From contig CALQTN020000005.1 of NCBI GenBank assembly GCA_943333505.2, positions 49,118 through 113,117 of the forward strand: 64,000 nucleotides of DNA, in the 5' to 3' direction. Both the position numbers and the translations under genes were made by a program. The DNA is from Asaia bogorensis (GTDB lineage: Bacteria > Pseudomonadota > Alphaproteobacteria > Acetobacterales > Acetobacteraceae). The notes beneath the pieces are model-generated. The model saw only the letters and a program-made list of their open reading frames with translations. It searched no databases and was not told the origin of the DNA. Of the stretch, positions 53,202 through 61,889 are shown one piece after another (within the stretch, counting starts at the first letter, position 1; each line of letters starts with the position of its first letter).

Positions 53202-53241
53202 CCCTCCTGCGCAGGTGATCGCGTGCCTGCCAGAACCATGG

Positions 53242-53270
53242 TTGACTTGCCGCTGCCACCTGCCTAGAAA
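53242..53270 (+). promoter_or_regulatory. Sigma-70-type promoter for rpsT
   Basis: TTGACT (53242-53247), 17-bp spacer, TAGAAA (53265-53270). Spacing is ideal and the -35 nearly perfect. Transcription would start near 53277, some 30 bases before the rpsT ATG. Confidence 0.5.
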
Positions 53271-53306
53271 CCGCCCCTTCCTTACCGTATGGATAGCCGA
53301 GACCCA

Positions 53307-53573
53307 ATGGCCAACACCGCATCGGCGCGCAAGCGCATCCGCCAGACCGCAGTGCGCACCGCGCGCAACAACGCCCGCAAGTCCCGCGTGCGGACCTTTG
53401 TGAAGAAGGTAGAAGTGGCAATCGCCAGTGGTGACAAGACCGCGGCTGTTGAAGCGCTGCGCAACGCGCAGCCCGAAATGCAGCGCGGCACGACCAAAGG
53501 TGTGCTGCACCTCAACACTGTCGCACGCAAGATTTCGCGCCTGTCGAAGCGTATCAAGGCAATCGGGGCTTAA
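53307..53573 (+). CDS. rpsT: 30S ribosomal protein S20
   Basis: 88 residues with [18 protein letters not shown] as the S20 start at ATG 53307 (an upstream in-frame ATG at 53289 is not used by homologues). The conserved [16 protein letters not shown] and [20 protein letters not shown] follow. It binds 16S rRNA early in 30S assembly. Gene order rpsT-dnaA is common in alphaproteobacteria. Confidence 0.96.
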   Translation: MANTASARKRIRQTAVRTARNNARKSRVRTFVKKVEVAIASGDKTAAVEALRNAQPEMQRGTTKGVLHLNTVARKISRLSKRIKAIGA

Positions 53574-53888
53574 TACCCCGATTTGCTGCATGTGTTGGCT
53601 CCAGGCGCAGAGTTCCGCGCCTGCGAGAACAACAACATAGTAGCTTCTGCTGAGTTGCCGCAGTATAGAGCAACCAGAGTTCTGTGATAAGCCACATCAT
53701 TACTTGAGTCTCGCGGAGAATTACTGCGCGGGTTATTTTTTCCATTGCCTTCCGTGCGGTTTGAGCCTAGTCATATCTTGTCGCTGGATCTGAAGTGAAA
53801 AGCCAGCTTCCTAGAAAATGGTCTTTCTATCAGTATGTTGACGTGATGGGCGCGACTGATCGAGTGATCTGCGATGGGGTAATGGGCA
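53574..53888. other. Intergenic region before dnaA
   Basis: 315 bp with lower GC than its surroundings. Near its left end CAGGCGC (53602-53608) pairs with GCGCCTG (53617-53623) as a small hairpin without a T tract. I see no TTATCCACA-type DnaA box cluster, so no origin is claimed. It presumably carries the dnaA promoter, but no clear -35/-10 pair stands out. Confidence 0.5.
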
Positions 53889-55355
53889 TTGATCAACAAT
53901 AACGGCATTGACGGAGAAGCAGGTTTCCCCAATGGCCCATCCCGGCAGGTTGACCCGCAACTCGCGTCTGTCTGGGCGCGTGTGCGCGGCCGACTGCAAG
54001 CGGAAGTGGGTGAGATCGAATACCGCAACTGGCTTCGGCAGATGACCCTGGTTGGCGTCGATGGCGACGAAGTGACGGTGCACTTGCCAACCCGCTTTTT
54101 GCGCGACTGGGTGCGCACCCATTACGGCAACCGGTTGGATGCGCTGTGGCAAGCCGAAAGTCCGAATATCCGTCGGGTAGATATCCGCGTCGGCACTGGC
54201 GTCCGTGGAACCGGCATGGCGGAAACTGTTGCCCCGGCCACACCCACGCTGGCAGCATCGCTCGGGTTGGGTGTCGCGCTCGCCAATGCCGGTGCGGCCC
54301 GCGCCGATGACCGCCTGCCCGATCTTGGCATCCTCGATCCGCGCTACACATTTGCCAATTTCGTCGTCGGCAAGCCGAATGCCTTTGCCCAGGCTTGCGC
54401 CCAGCGCGTGGCCGAGCAGCCTGCCTGCCCGGGCTTCAACCCTTTGTTTCTCTATGGCGGCGTCGGCCTCGGCAAAACCCATCTGATGCACGCGATCGCA
54501 TGGCAGTTGACCGATCCTGATCGCCCCGGCGGACCGGTATCGGTTGCCTATATGTCGGCCGAAAAGTTCATGTACCGCTTCATTGCCGCCATCCGTAGCC
54601 AATCGACGATGGCGTTCAAGGAACAGCTACGCAGCGTCGACGTGCTCATGATTGATGATTTGCAATTTCTGATCAACAAGGATGCGACCCAGGACGAGTT
54701 TTTCCACACCTTCAACGCGCTGGTTGAAAGCGGCAAGCAGATCGTCATTTCGGCGGATAAATCACCCTCCGATCTGAGTGGCCTCGAAGAACGCGTCCGC
54801 ACGCGATTGGGCAGCGGCATGGTCGCCGATCTGCACGCCACGACCTATGAACTGCGCATCTCGATCCTCGAAGCCAAGGCATCGGTCGCCAGTGTCGCGG
54901 TGCCAGGCAAGGTGATCGAATTTCTGGCCCACAAGATCACCACCAACATCCGTGAACTCGAAGGCGCGCTGAACCGGCTCGTTGCGCACGCAAATTTGTT
55001 CGGCCAGCAGATTACCCTCGAAAGCGCCCACGAGCTGCTGCACGACATTCTTAAAGCCCATGAGCGTCGGGTCACGATTGAGGAAATCCAGCGTAAGGTC
55101 GCCGAGCACTGGAACATCCGGCTGACGGATATGTCGTCCCCCCGCCGTGCGCGCGCAGTAGCGCGGCCGCGTCAGGTGGCGATGTACTTGGCTAAACAGC
55201 TCACCAGCCGCAGCCTGCCGGAGATTGGGCGCAAGTTCGGCAATCGTGACCATACGACGGTGATGCATGCGGTGAGCCGGATCGCCGAGCTGATGGCGGT
55301 TGATCCTGCGTTTGCAGAAGATGTTGAGTTACTGCGTAGAATGCTGGAGGGGTAG
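53889..55355 (+). CDS. dnaA: Chromosomal replication initiator DnaA
   Basis: 488 residues from a TTG at 53889; no ATG or GTG fits, because TAA is in frame at 53880 and no other start precedes the conserved domain I (LASVWARVRGRLQAEVGEIEYRNWL). AAA+ domain: Walker A YGGVGLGKTHLM, Walker B VLMIDDLQFL, sensor LSGLEERVRTRL. Domain IV has ARPRQVAMYLAKQLTSRSLP and RDHTTVMHAV for DnaA-box binding. It opens oriC. A REP-like hairpin 9 bases after the stop may end transcription. Confidence 0.96.
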   Translation: MINNNGIDGEAGFPNGPSRQVDPQLASVWARVRGRLQAEVGEIEYRNWLRQMTLVGVDGDEVTVHLPTRFLRDWVRTHYGNRLDALWQAESPNIRRVDIRVGTGVRGTGMAETVAPATPTLAASLGLGVALANAGAARADDRLPDLGILDPRYTFANFVVGKPNAFAQACAQRVAEQPACPGFNPLFLYGGVGLGKTHLMHAIAWQLTDPDRPGGPVSVAYMSAEKFMYRFIAAIRSQSTMAFKEQLRSVDVLMIDDLQFLINKDATQDEFFHTFNALVESGKQIVISADKSPSDLSGLEERVRTRLGSGMVADLHATTYELRISILEAKASVASVAVPGKVIEFLAHKITTNIRELEGALNRLVAHANLFGQQITLESAHELLHDILKAHERRVTIEEIQRKVAEHWNIRLTDMSSPRRARAVARPRQVAMYLAKQLTSRSLPEIGRKFGNRDHTTVMHAVSRIAELMAVDPAFAEDVELLRRMLEG

Positions 55356-55364
55356 GACCTTCAG

Positions 55365-55487
55365 CGGTCATCACGCTCCTAGAGCGTGATGACCGTAGGT
55401 GGAATCACCGAAGGTCTGAATCACGCGACCAAACAAAGGGCTAGAGCGTGATGACCGCGCCTATCAGCGGTCATCACGCTCTAGCCC
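55365..55487. repeat. Pair of REP-like hairpins after dnaA
   Basis: Hairpin 1 (55365-55395): CGGTCATCACGCTC pairs with GAGCGTGATGACCG round a CTA loop. Hairpin 2 (55438-55487): 21-bp arms beginning GGGCTAGAGCGTGATG with an 8-base loop. Between them is TGGAATCACCGAAGGTCTG. The shared core GAGCGTGATGACCG in four places marks one repeat family. The right arm of hairpin 2 contains the TAG stop of the convergent 5'-nucleotidase gene. Likely bidirectional terminators. Confidence 0.8.
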
Positions 55488-57061
55488 GCCGAAATCCGCC
55501 CATCCATCACCGGCCGAAGCACCCCGGCGGCGGTAATCGTATCGACCACCGTGTCATGCAGCATTGGTCCGGCATCGTACGGTTCGATGGCCCGATCGCG
55601 GAACACGACGTAGCCATCTCCACCCGCCCGCATGAAATTATTGGTCACCACAAGGTAAACCCGGTTTGGGTCGAGTGGAACAAAGCTGCCATCCGCCTGC
55701 CGAACCACGACTGACACGATCGTTTTACTGGCGGGGTTCCAAACCATTTTTGCCCCGGCGAGTTGGGGGAATGCGCCGGCACCGGCGCGGCTCACGCCGT
55801 TGGCCAAAGCTGCCAGCAAATCGCTGCCGTGCAGCTTCAAGGTCGCAACCGTGTTGCTGAACGGTAGCATCGTCAGTACGTCACCGATGGTAATCGTCCC
55901 GCCTGGCAGGCCGGTGCGCATCCCACCTCCGTTGATGATGGCAAGATCGGCGCCTTGGACAGTCGCCAGCAACGCATCGGCCACGAAATTGCCGAGCGCG
56001 CATTCCCCCACCCGGCAGCCATCATTGGTGATCGGCGCCGGCGCCTCGCCAACCTTGCGGCGGCGCACCAGATCAAGCTGGGCGGCATAACCGGCAACTA
56101 CGGCCGCCACACGGGGTTCTTCCGGCAGGTCGAGGCCGATATGCCGCGCATCGCCGCCATAGGCAACAATCCGATGGTTTTCATCGAGATCGATATCCAG
56201 GCGCCCGAGATAGCGGCCAAAGCAGGCGGCCTGCACAACAACCGCGCGGCCGGCGGGACCATCGAAAGCGCCATGCGCTGGCCCTACGGCGCCGGTTTCA
56301 CTATCCGACAGCAGCGTGTGGGAATGTCCGCCCACGAACACATCCACCCCGGCGATATGCCCTGCCATCTTGCGGTCTTCATCAATCCCAAGATGTGACA
56401 ATGCGATCACCAACTGCGCCCCATTGGCGCGTAATGCCGCCGTCGATCTGGCGAGCGCGGCGGCGGGTGGGGTGAAGCGCAGATTGGGACCGGGGGACGA
56501 TGTGGTCGGGGTCTCCAGGGTGGTCAGTCCGACAATGCCAATCTTCATCGCGCCTTTTTGCATCATCACATGTGGCTGCAACAGGCCGACCAAAGCCGGT
56601 TCGTTGGTGGTGTCGGTATTGGCCGACAGCACCGGGAACCGCGCCCCCCGTACAAAGCGGGCGAGGTTTGCCGGCCCATTGTCGAATTCATGGTTGCCCG
56701 CGGTCATGACCTCGGTTCCAAGTAAATTCATGACCGCAAGCTCTACCTCACCACGCCAGGCGGTGTAGAACAGGCTGCCCTGGAATTGATCACCGGCATC
56801 AACCTGCAACACCACTCGCCCGGCAGCTTCGGCTGCGGCGCGTTCGGCGGCAATCGCGCTGGCCAACCGCGCAACCCCGCCGAAGCAATCCGGCTTGGCG
56901 CCCGGTTTACAGGACAAGGCTGAGCCATCCACCGCTTCATGCCGCGAATGGAAATCATTCATGTGAATGATGGTGAGCCGATGCGCGGTAGCGCCGACGG
57001 CGATGCGGGACATCGGCAGGGTGCCAAGCGCAGCGAGGAACAGGCGGCGGGAGAGTTTCAT
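55481..57061 (-). CDS. Tat-exported bifunctional metallophosphatase/5'-nucleotidase
   Basis: 526 residues. The N-terminus KLSRRLFLAALGTLP fits a twin-arginine signal (SRRxFL), so it is probably exported folded with its metals. Catalytic domain: IIHMNDFHSRHE, VDAGDQFQGS, MTAGNHEFDNG, ALSHLGID and VGGHSHTLL. C-terminal nucleotidase domain: CALGNFVADALL, INGGGMRTGLPGG and NNFMRAGGDGY. UshA/CpdB-like periplasmic hydrolysis of nucleotides to free phosphate is expected. It converges on dnaA; the stop lies in the REP-like hairpin. Confidence 0.93.
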   Translation of the reverse strand: MKLSRRLFLAALGTLPMSRIAVGATAHRLTIIHMNDFHSRHEAVDGSALSCKPGAKPDCFGGVARLASAIAAERAAAEAAGRVVLQVDAGDQFQGSLFYTAWRGEVELAVMNLLGTEVMTAGNHEFDNGPANLARFVRGARFPVLSANTDTTNEPALVGLLQPHVMMQKGAMKIGIVGLTTLETPTTSSPGPNLRFTPPAAALARSTAALRANGAQLVIALSHLGIDEDRKMAGHIAGVDVFVGGHSHTLLSDSETGAVGPAHGAFDGPAGRAVVVQAACFGRYLGRLDIDLDENHRIVAYGGDARHIGLDLPEEPRVAAVVAGYAAQLDLVRRRKVGEAPAPITNDGCRVGECALGNFVADALLATVQGADLAIINGGGMRTGLPGGTITIGDVLTMLPFSNTVATLKLHGSDLLAALANGVSRAGAGAFPQLAGAKMVWNPASKTIVSVVVRQADGSFVPLDPNRVYLVVTNNFMRAGGDGYVVFRDRAIEPYDAGPMLHDTVVDTITAAGVLRPVMDGRISAG

Positions 57062-57207
57062 GGGACGACTATAGCAATCCCCCCACGCAAATCAGCCCCG
57101 CCGCGAAAATTTCATCCGCAGGCCGCGCTGACCTTGCCATTCCCCCCGGATCGGACGACATACAGCGTAACCCGGACTGGCTTGGTCCCCTTTCGCGAGG
57201 CAATCCC

Positions 57208-57765
57208 ATGTTTATCGAAACCGAAGGCACGCCGAACCCCGCCACGTTGAAATTCCTCCCTGGCGTGGACGTAATGGGCGTTGGCACGGCTGATTTTGCC
57301 CATGTCGGCGCTGCCGATCGCAGCCCGCTGGCGTCGGCGATCTTTGAACTATCCGGCGTCGCCCGGGTGTTCCTCGGCGGCGACTTCATCACCGTCACCA
57401 AAACCGACGCCGAAAGCTGGACTGCGCTGAAGCCGCGCGTGCTGGGCGCGATCATGGAGCATTTCGTTGCCGGCCGCCCGGTTATCGAAGGCGCGGGGGC
57501 TGATGCTGAAGAAGACGTACTTCCGGAAGATGCAGAAATCGTCGATGCGATCAAGGAACTGCTCGATACCCGGGTTCGCCCGGCGGTGGCCAGCGACGGC
57601 GGCGACATCGTGTTCCGTGGCTATCGCGATGGCGTGGTGAAGCTTCACATGCAGGGCGCCTGCAGCGGATGCCCGTCCAGTTCCGCCACGCTCAAGCACG
57701 GCATTGAAAACATGCTGCGCCACTACGTGCCGGAAGTTCGCACGGTTGAGCAGGTGATGTTCTAA
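57208..57765 (+). CDS. NifU-like Fe-S scaffold/carrier protein (Nfu)
   Basis: 185 residues. Residues 1-88 are the Nfu N-terminal domain ([39 protein letters not shown]); the C-terminal NifU domain has [19 protein letters not shown] and the cluster-binding pair in ACSGCPSSS. It hands 4Fe-4S clusters to target enzymes, as human NFU1 and E. coli NfuA do. Its stop overlaps the start of the nitroreductase gene by one base, so the two are coupled. Confidence 0.94.
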   Translation: MFIETEGTPNPATLKFLPGVDVMGVGTADFAHVGAADRSPLASAIFELSGVARVFLGGDFITVTKTDAESWTALKPRVLGAIMEHFVAGRPVIEGAGADAEEDVLPEDAEIVDAIKELLDTRVRPAVASDGGDIVFRGYRDGVVKLHMQGACSGCPSSSATLKHGIENMLRHYVPEVRTVEQVMF

Positions 57766-58499
57766 TGCCTTCGGAATCCACGGTACCTGCCGCCGCGTCG
57801 ACTGTGACGGCGGCGGCCCCGACAGCCCCAGCCGCCGCACCCGCGCCGGTGACCGCAGCTGTGCCGGACCCGGTTGTCGTAGCGCCTGTCCCAGAGGTGG
57901 TGATACCCGAGGTGACAAGCCTCGATGCCGCCGGTCTCGACCGTGTGTTCCGCGACGCCCGCACCTTCAGCAAATGGTCTGCAAAACAGGTCAGCGACGA
58001 AGATCTGCGCGCGCTTTATGACCTGCTGAAAATGGGCCCGACCTCGGCCAATTGCTCCCCCGCGCGGTTCGCCTTCCTGCGCAACCCGTGGTCGAAGGAC
58101 CGGCTGAAGCCTGCATTGTCGGCAGGGAACCTGGACAAAACCATGGCGGCGCCGGTCACGGTGATCGTCGCCCATGACCCGCATTTCTACGACAATCTGC
58201 CGCGCCTGTTCCCGCATGCCGATGCCAAGGTCTGGTTCACGTCCAATCCTGGGCTTGCCGAACAAACCGCGTTTCGCAATGGCAGTCTGCAGGGCGCCTA
58301 CCTGATCATGGCCGCGCGCAGCCTCGGGATCGATGCCGGTCCGATGTCCGGTTTCGACAACGACAAGGTCGATCAGGAGTTCTTTTCCGATCGCGGCTGG
58401 AAGTCCAACTTCCTGATCAACCTCGGTCACGGCGAGCGCGGCACCACCCATGATCGTCTGCCGCGTTTGTCCTTCGACGAAGCCTGTCTGCTGCTTTGA
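57765..58499 (+). CDS. Nitroreductase-family protein (RutE/HadB-like) with Ala/Pro-rich N-terminal tail
   Basis: 244 residues. The first ~50 are nearly all Ala, Pro, Thr and Val and look disordered. The rest is a short flavin-type nitroreductase of the malonic semialdehyde reductase group: [64 protein letters not shown] and NFLINLGHG. It likely reduces an aldehyde or quinone with NAD(P)H, but no rut genes are nearby. It overlaps nfu, suggesting linked expression. The tail may instead reflect a wrong start; internal starts after it are not clear. Confidence 0.85.
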   Translation: MPSESTVPAAASTVTAAAPTAPAAAPAPVTAAVPDPVVVAPVPEVVIPEVTSLDAAGLDRVFRDARTFSKWSAKQVSDEDLRALYDLLKMGPTSANCSPARFAFLRNPWSKDRLKPALSAGNLDKTMAAPVTVIVAHDPHFYDNLPRLFPHADAKVWFTSNPGLAEQTAFRNGSLQGAYLIMAARSLGIDAGPMSGFDNDKVDQEFFSDRGWKSNFLINLGHGERGTTHDRLPRLSFDEACLLL

Positions 58500-58547
58500 C
58501 CCGACCCGTCGCCGCGCCTATGCTGCGGCGCAGCGACGGAGTCCGAA

Positions 58548-59504
58548 ATGCGTAATTTTGATGAGCTGAGCGAGAAAGAAGTCCTCGCCCTCGCGATCGC
58601 GAACGAGGAAGAAGACGGTCGCATCTACGCTGACTTCGCGGAAGGTTTGCGTGGCGACTATCCCGGCTCGGCCAAAGTGTTTTCCGAAATGGCGGCCGAG
58701 GAAGGCGAACATCGCCGGCTGCTGCTCGACATGTATCTGGAAAAATTCGGCGCCCATATCCCGTTGATCCGCCGCCAGGACGTGCGCGGCTTCATTTCGC
58801 CGCCGCCGCTCTGGCAGATGAAGGCATTGCGCCTCGATACGGTGCGACGCCAGGCCGAGTTGATGGAAATCGAAGCGGCGCGCTTCTATCGGACCGCGGC
58901 TGGCCGCAGTACCGATGCCTCGATCAGGAAGCTGCTCGGCGATCTCGCGGAAGCCGAAGTCGCGCACGAACATATGGCCGAACGGCTGATGGCTGAAAAC
59001 CTGCCGGAATCGGTCAGGGAACAAGAAGACGAGGCAGCGCGGCGGATGTTCGTGCTGCGCTTCATCCAGCCTGGCCTCGCCGGGCTGATGGATGGGTCGG
59101 TGTCCACCCTGGCGCCAGTTTTCGCGGCCGCGTTTGCAACCGGTAATTCCTGGGATGCGTTTCTGGTCGGTATGGCGGCGTCTCTCGGTGCCGGGATTTC
59201 AATGGGCTTTGCCGAGGCAGTGTCCGATAATGGCAGCCTGACCGGGCGCGGTGCGCCATGGATGCGCGGCGCAATTTGCGGGATTATGACCACGCTCGGC
59301 GGGGTTGGCCACACTCTGCCGTTCCTCATCCATAATTTCGTCACGGCCACCATCCTCGCTATTATCGTCGTGGTGGTTGAACTCGGGATCATCACCTGGA
59401 TCCGCTGGAAATACATGGACACCCCGCCATTGGCGGCGGCGCTGCAAATTGGTTTTGGCGGTGCGTTGGTATTCGCCACAGGGATCTTAATTGGTGCGTC
59501 ATGA
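58548..59504 (+). CDS. mbfA: Membrane-bound ferritin A (MbfA): ferritin-like domain fused to VIT1/CCC1 transporter
   Basis: 318 residues. The N-terminal ~150 residues are an erythrin/rubrerythrin-like diiron helix bundle with repeated E and EExxH (AIANEEEDGRIYADFAEGL, MAAEEGEHRRLLLDM, EIEAARFYR, AEAEVAHEHMAE). The C-terminal half is a VIT1/CCC1-type iron transporter with LAGLMDGSVSTLAPVFAAAF and a GAGISMGFAEAVSD element. In alphaproteobacteria MbfA exports excess iron and is repressed by Irr. No clear Irr box is visible. It overlaps the cytochrome b561 gene by ATGA. Confidence 0.93.
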   Translation: MRNFDELSEKEVLALAIANEEEDGRIYADFAEGLRGDYPGSAKVFSEMAAEEGEHRRLLLDMYLEKFGAHIPLIRRQDVRGFISPPPLWQMKALRLDTVRRQAELMEIEAARFYRTAAGRSTDASIRKLLGDLAEAEVAHEHMAERLMAENLPESVREQEDEAARRMFVLRFIQPGLAGLMDGSVSTLAPVFAAAFATGNSWDAFLVGMAASLGAGISMGFAEAVSDNGSLTGRGAPWMRGAICGIMTTLGGVGHTLPFLIHNFVTATILAIIVVVVELGIITWIRWKYMDTPPLAAALQIGFGGALVFATGILIGAS

Positions 59505-60016
59505 CCTATGATCGCATCACGATCTGGCTCCATTGGCTGACCGCAGGACTGGTCGCGGTTATCTGGGGTCTGGCGCAGATCATTGATCTGTGGCCGCGGG
59601 GTTCGGGTGGCCAGGTCGCAATGCGGTCGCTGCATGTGGCGCTCGGTTTGGTGCTGGTGGTGGTCGTGTTGGCGCGGTTGGTTTGGCGGCACACTGGTGG
59701 GCGGACCCTGCCGCCATCCGAAACCGGATGGTTGGGCCGCGCGGCTCGGGTGACCCATTGGCTGCTTTACGGCCTGCTGGCGATGGCACTGATTGCGGGC
59801 ATCGCCAACACCTGGGTGCGCGGCGACAGCTTCTTTGGGTTGTTCAAGCTGGTCTCATTCGCGCCCGGCAACAAAACCATACGGGGCCTGATCGGCGAAC
59901 TGCATGAAGTGCCAACCAATCTGATCCTGATTGTGGCAGGCGTGCATGCCGCAGCGGCTCTGTTCCATCACTTTGTCAAACGTGATGGCGTGCTGCGGCG
60001 GATGCTGCCTGGCTGA
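59501..60016 (+). CDS. Cytochrome b561-family membrane protein
   Basis: 171 residues, four hydrophobic helices. Heme-ligand His candidates: ITIWLHWLTAG (helix 1), RSLHVALGL (helix 2), RVTHWLLYGLL and LILIVAGVHAAAALFHHF (helix 4). It is the prokaryotic cytochrome b561 type that moves electrons across or along the inner membrane. It overlaps mbfA by 4 bases and is 1 base from the APC permease gene, so an electron supply to iron handling is plausible but not shown. Confidence 0.9.
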   Translation: MTYDRITIWLHWLTAGLVAVIWGLAQIIDLWPRGSGGQVAMRSLHVALGLVLVVVVLARLVWRHTGGRTLPPSETGWLGRAARVTHWLLYGLLAMALIAGIANTWVRGDSFFGLFKLVSFAPGNKTIRGLIGELHEVPTNLILIVAGVHAAAALFHHFVKRDGVLRRMLPG

Positions 60017-60017
60017 A

Positions 60018-61214
60018 ATGGCAGGATCCGACACCCCACCCCCTGCACTGCGCCGGGTTCTGACCTTCTGGCCCCTGGTGTTCTATGGGCTGGCCGTCAT
60101 CGTCGGCGCCGGCATCTATGTCGCCCTCGGCGCGGTGGTGCGTCGCGCGGGGGAGGCCGCGCCGTTATCGTTTTTCCTTGCTGGCGTCGCCGCCGGACTC
60201 ACCGGGCTGTGTTACGCCGAACTCGCTGGTCGTTTCCCCGAAGCGTCCGGTGGTGTCGCCTATGTGCGCCGCGGCTTTGGGTCCGACCGTCTGGCGCAGC
60301 TTGTCGGCGCGATGATTGCGGCATCAGTCGCCATCGCTGCCGCCTCGATCGCGCTTGGCGCGGTGCATTATCTGGTCATCCTGATACCGGTTGCGCCCGC
60401 ACTACTGATCGTGGCGATGGTTGGCGGCTTCACCTTGATTGCAACGCTCGGGGTGCGGGAAAGTGTCGGGCTGGCCGCCGTGATGGGCGTGCTCGAAATC
60501 GTGGGGTTGATCGCGGCCACGGTCAGCGGCCTGCTGATCGCCCCTGACTTTCATCTCGGTGGCATATGGCCGGGCGATCTCGCGGCTTGGCGTGGCGTTG
60601 TCGCCGGCGCTTTCATTGCATTTTTCGCCTTCATCGGCTTTGAAACGCTGGCCAATCTCGCCGAGGAAGTGAAGGACCCGCAGCGCACCCTGCCGCGCGG
60701 CATTGTCACCGCCATCGCGCTCAGCGTGTTGATCTATGTCGCCGTCTCCATTGCGACCGTGTTGGCGGACCGGCAGGGCGCGACCCCACTGCTCGATTTG
60801 TTCGAAGGCCCGAGTGCTGCGGTTTTCGCCGCTATTGGTGGGATCGCGGTGGCCAATGGCGTTCTGGTGCAGATCGTTATGCTCGGCCGGCTGTTTTACG
60901 GCATGGCGCGGAATGGCCAGTTGCCGGAAGCGCTTGGCGTGGTCCATCCACGCACCGCCACCCCGATGCGCGCCACCCTGCTCGCCGGGGCGATCATATT
61001 GGCGGTCGCCTTGCTTGTGCCGTTCGAACGTTTGCTGCTCGTCGCCAATGCGATGGCGCTGAGCGTGTTCGTGCTGGTCGATATTGCTTTGTTGCGGGTC
61101 CACCGGAGCGGGTCGGTCCGCCCCGGCGGGTTCACTGTCCCGCCCTGGGTCCCGTACTCCGCAGCAACTCTATCGGGCGCCCTGCTGCTGGCGGAAATGA
61201 TCGGCGTCGGCTGA
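60018..61214 (+). CDS. APC-superfamily amino acid/polyamine permease
   Basis: 398 residues from ATG 60018, one base after the cytochrome stop. About 12 membrane segments. The family substrate loop VIVGAGIYVALGAVV lies in the first segment; FAFIGFETLANLAEEVKDPQRTLPRGI is the other APC marker. Closest in pattern to YfnA/CAT-type amino acid transporters. Why it is in a run with mbfA and cytochrome b561 is not obvious. Substrate unknown. Confidence 0.88.
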   Translation: MAGSDTPPPALRRVLTFWPLVFYGLAVIVGAGIYVALGAVVRRAGEAAPLSFFLAGVAAGLTGLCYAELAGRFPEASGGVAYVRRGFGSDRLAQLVGAMIAASVAIAAASIALGAVHYLVILIPVAPALLIVAMVGGFTLIATLGVRESVGLAAVMGVLEIVGLIAATVSGLLIAPDFHLGGIWPGDLAAWRGVVAGAFIAFFAFIGFETLANLAEEVKDPQRTLPRGIVTAIALSVLIYVAVSIATVLADRQGATPLLDLFEGPSAAVFAAIGGIAVANGVLVQIVMLGRLFYGMARNGQLPEALGVVHPRTATPMRATLLAGAIILAVALLVPFERLLLVANAMALSVFVLVDIALLRVHRSGSVRPGGFTVPPWVPYSAATLSGALLLAEMIGVG

Positions 61215-61244
61215 TCGACCGGGACGCGCAACTGGTGCGGTCGG

Positions 61245-61760
61245 TTACAGCAGCCAGGCCACACCAAGCGTGCCGGGGGCCAGGATCCCGGTTGCCCAAA
61301 CCAGGGCCGAAGCGACGTTGGCAATTTGGAACGGCAGTTGCGGCATACCGCAAATCCCCGCCGCGAGCGGCACTGCTGCCCGGAGCGGCCCAAAGAAGCG
61401 CCCGAAAAAAATACCGCCCGCCCCCCATTTTCTAAAAAACGCCTCCCCTTTGGCGAGCACATCCGGATGCCGCGACAATGGCCAGAACCGCACCACCGAC
61501 CCCCGAAAATGGCGTCCGAACCCATAAGACACCCAGTCCCCCAACGCCGCACCGCAAGCCGCGGCCACCCAAATTGACCAGAACCCGATGCCGCTGGCGC
61601 CGATTATCCCGCCAACACCGAAAAGGATGACGGTCGCCGGCAGCAACAACGAAATGAAAGCGAGAGATTCGCCAAAAGCGAGGGCAAAGACAATCGGCGC
61701 CGCCCAGGCTTCATGGTTACGGACGAAGGCGATGATGATCAGGTAGTAGGCTTCGATAAT
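61245..61760 (-). CDS. DedA-family membrane protein with non-canonical start
   Basis: The conserved frame runs back through AWAAPIVFALAFGESLAFISLLLPATVILFG, the normal DedA start, to an in-frame TAA just above; no ATG, GTG or TTG exists before the first helix. An ATT at 61760 (giving IEAYYLIII) or ATC at 61757 are the only reasonable starts; GGAGG lies directly upstream. The core FFGRFFGPLRAAVPLAAGICGM is the DedA/SNARE-associated motif. DedA proteins recycle undecaprenyl phosphate or keep membrane potential. It may instead be a start-codon mutant. 171 residues if ATT is used; family length is about 200. Confidence 0.7.
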   Translation of the reverse strand: MIEAYYLIIIAFVRNHEAWAAPIVFALAFGESLAFISLLLPATVILFGVGGIIGASGIGFWSIWVAAACGAALGDWVSYGFGRHFRGSVVRFWPLSRHPDVLAKGEAFFRKWGAGGIFFGRFFGPLRAAVPLAAGICGMPQLPFQIANVASALVWATGILAPGTLGVAWLL

Positions 61761-61889
61761 CGCCTCCGTTTACGTTGGGTTGGTAGTTATACAGAATGAT
61801 CCGGCGCCGCCCAACTTACATCCTGCCCATTTGGCCCCAGCCACCGAACAGCCACATCAGCACGAGAATGAGCCGGAACCTACCCAGTA

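Noticed and set aside
53574..53888. Possible replication origin upstream of dnaA
   Set aside because: No TTATCCACA-type boxes were found and alphaproteobacterial origins are often away from dnaA.
61790..61889. Short hydrophobic peptide frame on the minus strand between the amidohydrolase and DedA genes
   Set aside because: About 25 codons with no clear start or ribosome site; cannot be separated from chance.
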